DNA of 64,000 nucleotides from Rhineura floridana (lineage: Eukaryota > Chordata > Lepidosauria > Squamata > Rhineuridae). The position numbers and the translations under genes are program-made. The stretch is taken from positions 3,844,501-3,908,500 of the forward strand of contig NC_084483.1 of NCBI RefSeq assembly GCF_030035675.1, written 5' to 3'. Of this stretch, positions 58,179-64,000 are shown piece by piece. Position 1 is the stretch's first letter. Every line of letters starts with the position of its first letter. Below the pieces are notes generated by a model. That model did not search any database, was not told the origin of the DNA, and saw only the letters and a program-made list of their open reading frames with translations.

Positions 58179-58714
58179 GTAAAGCAGATGTTCCCCATTT
58201 TCTAGTTTTAGCACATCAATATTCAGATGTTAAATGTAGTATATTGTACTTGTTTTTCAGAAACATACACTGTATAAAAGCCTGCTTGTTGCTATCCACC
58301 CACCCACTGTCCCAGCTCCTCTCTGTCACTGACCATTGCTAAACAAACGGCTGATTTTGGAGCCGCTTAACTTTCAGGGTGGAAAGAAATATCTTTTTCC
58401 AAACGACATTGTTAAGCATACCTGTTTCTGGTAAAAAGAGTTGTAAACTGTTTGCTTTATTGTATTGCTGTAGTGAATACCGCATGTTTTACTGCATATA
58501 AAGTTCCCATACCCTGTGGGTAGGGAAACTAGCTGAACTGGATGGAGGTGTGCAGCCAAGCTTTCATGGAGCTGTACTCCCTGAAGGACCAAGTTGCATC
58601 TTGGGGGTTTCCCTCAACTTAGTATTAACTGTGGAGGTGCAGGTAGTGTTGGTGGCTGGGTGTTCCTTTACCAGCTTAGAGTTACAGCCGGCATGCCAGT
58701 CTGTCTATAGAGGT

Positions 58715-59833
58715 TAGACCTAGCTATGGATACTCATGTCCTGGTGTCATCCAGAATCAACTACTGCACTGCGTTCTACCTGGGCTACTGCCAGGCAACT
58801 GGCAGGGGTGAGGCAGACAGAACATGTAAACTAATATTTTATATGTTACACTGGTTGCCAGTACATTCCCAAACCTCATTCAAAGTGTTGGTGCTGAGTC
58901 TTTAAAGACCCAAACCAGGGGTGGGGAAACTTTTAAAAGTTGAGGGCAGCATTCCCTCAAGGGAAAGTGGGTGGAGGGGGGCATATTGGCAGTGGGTGGT
59001 CCAAGGGCTGGCAATGGGAAGGATCAAAGTTAAAGTGGGTGAGGACATCCCATCCTGCACCACCATCACCCACTCAAACTCATACATATACCCACTCATT
59101 CCCCCCATTCACACGTTTAATACCCACACAATTCACATAATCCCCTGTTCACTCTAATTCATCTATATATACACATACCACTAACCCCATTCACACACAA
59201 TCATTAGGGCCATACCAACAACAACAAAAAGAGGATTTTTTTTCATATTTCACCCCAAATCTGTTAAGTCCAAATCAAACTGAATTTGAATAAAAGGTCT
59301 AAACCTGCTTCCCATGATCCCCACCCCACCCATTGGTCAGCTAATTGGTGGGGAACAGCTGAGCAGTGGGGGAAAGGGTGTTGTGGAGTCCAGGTGATCA
59401 GCAGATTCTACAACTGCATCTTGTCTTCCCCACTGCTAGGAGCAATCTCTTCCTCCCTGTACTTCCAGGCAGGAACCAGAGAGAGGCTTCCCTTTCTCAG
59501 CTCCCTGGACATAAATACAGCCATCTGCTGAGGAAGAGAGAGTGATCTCTTCCTCTCTCAGCAGTTCACTTAGCTTTCCTGCTGGATGCCAAGAAAGAGA
59601 CTCTACTTTCTCAGCGCCCAACCTAGAAATGCAGCCAGGCTGCTAGCCAGGGGAGAAAGAAAGCAGTCTTTTTTCCAGTCAACACCTCACTTGGGGGGCA
59701 GGACTAATGGAGAGGGAGCAGGGTAAGGCAGAGAAGCTGTTAGACCACTCCTGCCCTAAACAGTTTGGGGCTATGTTGTCTGCTCCAGTAAGAATCTGCT
59801 GAAGCTTTGTGTTCATCTTTGTAGGCCCTGAAA
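58715..59833 (+). mobile_element. L2 LINE split by a hAT element
   Basis: The left part (58715-58915) encodes degenerate L2 blocks (LVSSRIDYCTAFYLG-like near 58740, LHWLPVHSQTSFKVLVLSL-like to 58905). The right part (59754-59833) resumes with AGTTTGGGGCTATG. Removing the hAT gives the L2 order FKVLVL-KALNGLG. It lies in the intron between exons 1 and 2 of the host gene. Confidence 0.8.
58916..59753. mobile_element. hAT non-autonomous element nested in L2
   Basis: Begins CAGGGGTGGGGAAAC and ends GACCACTCCTG, imperfect inverse ends. Flanks ACCCAAAC (58908-58915) and CCCTAAAC (59754-59761) match at 6 of 8 positions and both resemble the L2 target CCCTAAAC. 838 bp with a CA/CCCA-rich stretch at 59040-59190 and no transposase. 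Confidence 0.85.
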
Positions 59834-60029
59834 AAGAAAAAGTTATTTACCAAACAGGGAGAAAAGCAAGCTCAGGCACTGATCCTTAAAGTTAACTAAA
59901 GATTTATTATAACGACCAGCTTGGCTGGAAACATTTCAGGGTGAGGAGGAGCAAAGTGCAGTTGGCTTTTCAGCAGAGCTGACAGCATGGCCCAGTGCCC
60001 TCTTCCCCACTGCAGCCTGATGGAATGTC

Positions 60030-60235
60030 TGCTGCCTGGTGATGGAAGGTCAATATAACTGGTTTCCAAACAGAGCCAATAGAATAGTTCTGCTTCCTAT
60101 TTCTCCTTGTGCGTGAGAGAGAGGGGGCGTTTCCAGCAATTTCCCCCTTTCCTCAGTGTGAGGGGAGGTCCCATTGCACAAGCAGAAATCCTGGCGCTTA
60201 TGGGACACATAAGTTGGATACCACCTACAGTTTCT
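60030..60235. mobile_element. Related copy of the GGTGGTATCCAACT element (reverse)
   Basis: Ends AGTTGGATACCACC and carries ATTGCACAAGCAGAAATCCT, the reverse-oriented equivalent of blocks at 56540-56600 and 6560-6590. Left limit not resolved. It sits about 80 bases before coding exon 2. Confidence 0.4.
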
Positions 60236-60312
60236 ACCCCCCCAGACAAGAAATGTTTTGATTTCAAGTGCTTAGAATGATAATTCAATATTATGTTTCT
60301 TTAATTATATAG

Positions 60313-60357
60313 ACCAAGACATTGGGATCTATCATTACTATGACAAAAAGGAGCCAG
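60313..60357 (+). CDS. Second coding exon of the same gene
   Basis: Acceptor AATTATATAG (weak pyrimidine tract, TTTCTTTAATTATATAG) and donor CCAG/GTACGG bound a 45-base exon. Entering at phase 1 the junction codon is GAC and the exon reads DQDIGIYHYYDKKEP, leaving at phase 1; its length is a multiple of three, so skipping it would keep the frame. No other frame is as protein-like. The ACCAAGACATTGGGAT sequence is not part of any repeat seen here. Confidence 0.6.
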
Positions 60358-60654
60358 GTACGGTGTAAATGTGTGTAATTATAAAAATATTCACTAATAG
60401 GCAAAAGCCTTATGGTTTAAGAACATACCTATAGCCAACAGATATTTCTATCAAACTTTAAAAAGCAGAGAAATTGGGCAGCTAGAGTGAATGCACCAGG
60501 GGAGCAGGAGACCTGACCTCCTCTCCAAGATATTGGACTGCCCTACAAATTTGTCAAAATGCAAACCCAATTTGTGTTGGTCTTTCACAGTCCAATCCAC
60601 TTCCTGTGTAGCTTGGAAGAATTTGGTAACATTTGCCTCTGAGTATATGGTACA

Positions 60655-61275
60655 TTACAACATTACCTTGGCACAGTCATTAACCAAAATGGGGACAAAA
60701 GTCAAGAAATCAGAAGAAGGCTAAGACTGGGGAGGGCAGCTGTGAGAGAACTAGAAATAGTCCTCAAATGCAAAGATGTATCACTGAACATTAAAGTCAG
60801 GATCATTCAGACCATGGTATTCGCGATCTCTATATATGGATGTGAAAATTGGACAGTAAAAAAAGTGGATAAGAGAAAAATGAACTCCTTTGAAATGTGG
60901 TGTTGGAGGAGAGCTTTGTGCTTACCATGGACTGCAAAAAAGACAAATAATTGGGTGTTAGAACAAATTAAACCAGAACAAATTAAACCAGAACTATCAC
61001 TAGAAGCTAAAATGATGAAACTGGGGTTATCATACTTTGGACACATAATGAGAAGACATGATTCACTAGAAAAGACAATAATGCTGGGAAAAAGAGAAGA
61101 GAGTAGAAAAAGAGGAAGGCCAAACAAGAGGCAGATTGATTCCATAAAGGAAGCCACAGACCTGAACTTACAAGATCTGAGCAGGGTGGTTCACTACAGA
61201 TGCTATTGGAGGTCGCTGATTCATATGGTCACCATGAGTTGTAATTGACCTGAAGGCACATAACAACAAGAAGTA
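60655..61275 (+). mobile_element. RTE/BovB LINE 3' end with long open frame
   Basis: A 168-codon uninterrupted frame (60742-61248) encodes the BovB C-terminus: MRELEIVLKCKDVSLNIK, ENWTVKKVDKRKMNSFEMWC, LSYFGHIMRRHDSLEKTIML, RPNKRQIDSIKEATDLNLQD. The copy is 5' truncated upstream of the start shown, which is an internal codon. A 15-base tandem duplication (60961-60975, 60976-60990) adds five residues in frame. Ends AAGGCACATAACAACAAG. It lies between coding exons 2 and 3 of the host gene. Confidence 0.9.
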
Positions 61276-61359
61276 GCCTTGAACAGTGAGGGTTGATCAT
61301 TTGCATGCTTATTGAGTTCAGTGGAATTTACTCCAGTGCAATTAGGATAGGTGAAACTG

Positions 61360-61465
61360 ACCTGGGGGAGGGGCAGGGAGGGGAGGAGGAAGACAGGAAT
61401 GGGAGGGGGGAGGAAGTGGGAGGGGGGAGATTGGGTGGGTGGGCACTGGGCAGAGGGGGAGTCCC
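61360..61465. repeat. Purine-rich, G-rich tract
   Basis: Runs such as GGGGGAGGGGCAGGGAGGGG and GGGAGGGGGGAGGAAG give many G-runs of three or more on one strand, capable of G-quadruplex. Located in an intron; frames across it are shadows. Confidence 0.75.
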
Positions 61466-61586
61466 TTTCCTTTCCAAAAGGAAAACATTGTGAACGGTAT
61501 CATTCTTTTTCAGTGTTTCTCCCACCTTTTTATTCTATAGCAGGCACATGTAGCCTCCCACCCAAATTTAAACCAAAACTGTCCCT

Positions 61587-61886
61587 GGCCACATCCACAC
61601 CAGACCTTTATTCCACTTTAGACAGACATGGCAGTAGTAGTAGCTTCTCGCAAAGAATCCTGGGAAGTGTAGTTAGTGAAGTGTGCTGAGAGTTGCTAGG
61701 AGACACCCCTGTTCCTCTCACAGAGCTTCAATCAGAATGGCTGACTGTGCAACCACTCTGGCCTCTGGAGTTCTGTCAGGGATAGGAGACTCCTCTCAGC
61801 CCCCTTCACACTCTACACTTCCCAATCTACACTTTGGGGGAAGCCATAACTGTCTGAAGTGAAATAAAGGTCTGGCGTGGGTGGCC
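61587..61886. mobile_element. TIR MITE (GGCCACATCCACACCAGACC ends)
   Basis: The left end GGCCACATCCACACCAGACC/TTTATTCCACTTTAGACA is nearly the inverse of the right end GTCTGAAGTGAAATAAAGGT/CTGGCGTGGGTGGCC, over about 38 bases. CCCT flanks both ends (61583-61586, 61887-61890). The 300-bp inside has AAGAATCCTGGGAAGTGTAG, as in the palindromic MITE at 17032. Superfamily not certain. Confidence 0.75.
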
Positions 61887-61889
61887 CCC

Positions 61890-63220
61890 TGATTTGGCAA
61901 GCCCAGCAGTTGTGAATCTGTTGTTTAGAGCACTGACAGTTGTTTCTTACTGAGCATGCCCGACATTATCATTCAGTTCAATGCTAAATTTCTTAAATTA
62001 ATTAAAAATCAGCCAGGCATTGTTTTAACTTCTAAACTGCAGAAGGTGAAGGTCAGAGTATGGGGCAAGGTGAGTAATAGGTTTACAAGTACTCTTTGAA
62101 CATGGCTGATTTTTAATTAATTTCAACAAATTATGGGAACTCTTGACAGAAAAAGTGCAGAAGCAGTCTGGTTTTTTTCTTTCTTTTTACACTTTGAACT
62201 CTCGATTCTTTCTTGACTGTTTTGTGTATCCCCATGAAAATTGAGAGGGTTGTTAAACAAGCGTTTCTGAGTTCAGTACTATTAGTTTTGTAAGGTTTTG
62301 TTTTGAAATGAGCTTATGGGAAGCATCAGAATGGCATGGGGGGTATTTTCAATGTAACATTGCGGAATGCAAAAAATCCATGCTGAGTACAGTATACAGG
62401 CACTCTCATGGCTGTATAATATACACTTTGAATTTAATTTTTTTTAATGATTATTTGTTCTCAAAAGTGAATAAAACATGTCTGTCTTATCATTATGCAG
62501 TTAGAAAGTATATCATATTAATTATATTGTGCAAGCTGAATTTTTCTGCAGTTTAACCAGTTAAGCTATTTGGTTCACGTTATTTTGAACCACTGGATCA
62601 ACAAAGGCAATATATATGTCACAAGTTGTAACCTCATTCTGTCAATCCCCCCCCCGCCCAGTTTTAAATATAATGTGATATATTAGATTGCTATTGGGCA
62701 TTCCAGTTAGTTTTTATTTACTGGCGTTCCAGCAGAGGGCATTGTAAATTCATAGGAGTGCACTGGTCTTGGCCTCTTGCATCCTCCTTACCTGATATTT
62801 GAAATAGGCATTTCACACTGAATGATCAGTTTTCTTTATCTGATTAATCCTTTTAATCCTAGAAGATTCATGATGGGCCAAAAGGTCTCTTCAGCTAGAA
62901 TTACGTCCTGGTTTTGTCCAGGTTAAAGAGGTGGCTTGCTTGGGTATCCCATTCTGCCTCTAGAGTTCTGATGGTAGGCTGACTCAAGTTCAGGTTTGGA
63001 TTCAGTTGCAGTTCACTGACTGATTACGTTCAATCTTCTATAATATTGACCCACCTGCTGGGTTTCTTAGTCTGTTTCACTGCAAATTTAAAAATCTACT
63101 CAGAAAATGAAGACTTCAGAACTTTTTCCACCTCCAAATCTCTATACTTTTCCTAAATATATAATAATCAATACTTTGCTGAAAATAAATGAGAAGATTA
63201 TTGAACTTTATTTTTCCTTC
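61890..63220. other. Anonymous intron stretch
   Basis: No frame, repeat family or further exon supported between the MITE and coding exon 3, apart from a C-run near 62647-62656. Confidence 0.45.
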
Positions 63221-63229
63221 TTCTTGTAG

Positions 63230-63280
63230 AACTGCAAATGAAGTTTGGCTACTTATATGAGAAGCAACATTTAGCAGAAT
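63230..63280 (+). CDS. Third coding exon of the same gene
   Basis: Strong acceptor TTTTTCCTTCTTCTTGTAG and donor GAAT/GTAAGG bound a 51-base exon. With the incoming G the junction codon is GAA, and it reads ELQMKFGYLYEKQHLAE before leaving at phase 1. All three exons are thus linked by phase-1 introns, in-frame throughout. The pattern of small exons in a large AT-rich intron fits a vertebrate host gene. Further exons must lie beyond 64000. Confidence 0.65.
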
Positions 63281-63284
63281 GTAA

Positions 63285-64000
63285 GGGCAATTTCAATTTC
63301 CTTGTTACTATAAATAAAGGTCAGAGTACAAAATACACAACCGAGAATCATGCAGAGTTTAGGTTAATTTATTAATTAGCCACCAATGCAACAATCTTGA
63401 GCTTGGTTTGTTGGGAAAGGGAGGGGCTGCTTAACCCTTTCACTTTTGCCTATTTTTCTGTTCACAACATTTCTGTAAACTGGTTTCCCCCTATAGGGGA
63501 AAGATACAGATACCATATCCTTTTCCCCTGCTGCTTTTGGAAAGATGCTGTTGAATAGAAGAATGATGAGAAGGGAAAGCATTAAGTATTCTCCGCCCTG
63601 CCTTGGCCTCCAGTCAAGACTGCAGCCTCTGTGGCTGTTTTTGGTCAAAAAGGTTAAAAGGGTTGACACAAGTACACATGACTGAGAATTAATCAGAAGG
63701 AAGTTAAGTGAACCCTTTGTACATACGTGGACTAAGACAGTGTGTTTACATAAAAGTAGTACACACATTTGGTTCAAAAGGTCTTATTAATTTGATTATT
63801 ATAATTTCCATATATTTATATATTGGTCCCTAGGATTGCCTATTTCTTTTTATCCTGTGTAAGAAAGTTAATATTTGATTCTTATTATTTATGTACTGCC
63901 AGCTTAAAAGAAGTCTTGCTCACAACTTTTGAATATATCTGAAATACCATAGCAGTATTATGATTTGACCCTTAGACTAGCCAATGTGGCACCTTCCAGA
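63285..64000. other. Anonymous stretch after coding exon 3
   Basis: A 133-codon minus-strand frame (63376-63777) lies here; it has a cysteine-rich start and a lysine/arginine-rich end but no domain I recognise and no good splice context. I regard it as chance in an intron. Confidence 0.35.

Noticed and set aside
63376-63777. 133-codon minus-strand frame
   Set aside because: No domain, no splice context, opposite to the host gene; length is within chance for 64 kb.

Overview
The window looks like a non-coding-rich piece of a squamate reptile (lizard or snake) nuclear genome. This rests on repeat content: CR1 LINEs with the (ATTCTATG)-type tail, several L2 subfamilies, RTE/BovB LINEs, L1 copies with poly-A tails, tRNA- and 5S-rRNA-derived SINEs, hAT and Tigger-like terminal-inverted-repeat elements, and many copies of the reptile-typical TCTACTCAGAAGTAAG element. 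There is no bacterial, plasmid or viral organisation, and almost every long reading frame is a transposon fragment or chance.

Layout. 1-4 kb: two CpG-rich, promoter-like patches (about 1.30-1.64 and 3.40-3.69 kb), the first with two ZNF143-like motifs, the second ending in a good 5' splice site; between them lie two weak candidate exons and a perfect palindromic hAT MITE. 4-17 kb: a dense LINE field (L2, BovB, CR1), including an L2 copy with an open 202-codon reverse-transcriptase C-terminus and two overlapping BovB pieces. 17-24.6 kb: TIR elements and two tandem arrays (a minisatellite at 21.07-21.53 kb and a 28-bp array inside a hAT element). 25-34 kb: mostly unique or anonymous DNA with one young L1. 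34.5-40.3 kb: nested insertions (BovB inside CR1; hAT inside a SINE; a 5S/tRNA composite SINE). 40-55 kb: mostly anonymous intron-like DNA with a HAL1-like L1 derivative, an internally deleted BovB, a Tigger-like MITE and an inverted hAT copy. 55.6-61.3 kb: an LTR-like fossil, a CR1/L3-like piece, a hAT inside an L2, and a BovB 3' end.

Host gene. The best-supported host feature is the start of a plus-strand gene near the right end: three small exons (58096-58178, 60313-60357, 63230-63280) with good splice sites, matching phase (1,1,1), a start codon preceded by an in-frame stop, and no stop across the joins. They give a 52-residue N-terminus that I cannot name. The CpG-rich exon-like patch ending at 3682 could be its untranslated first exon, which would make most of the window a first intron; that link is inference.

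I see no new multi-gene system. The most informative structures are the nested insertions with recognisable target duplications, the L1 derivative joining ORF1-like sequence to an L1 3' end, the composite SINE, and GC-rich modules shared between otherwise different DNA transposons.
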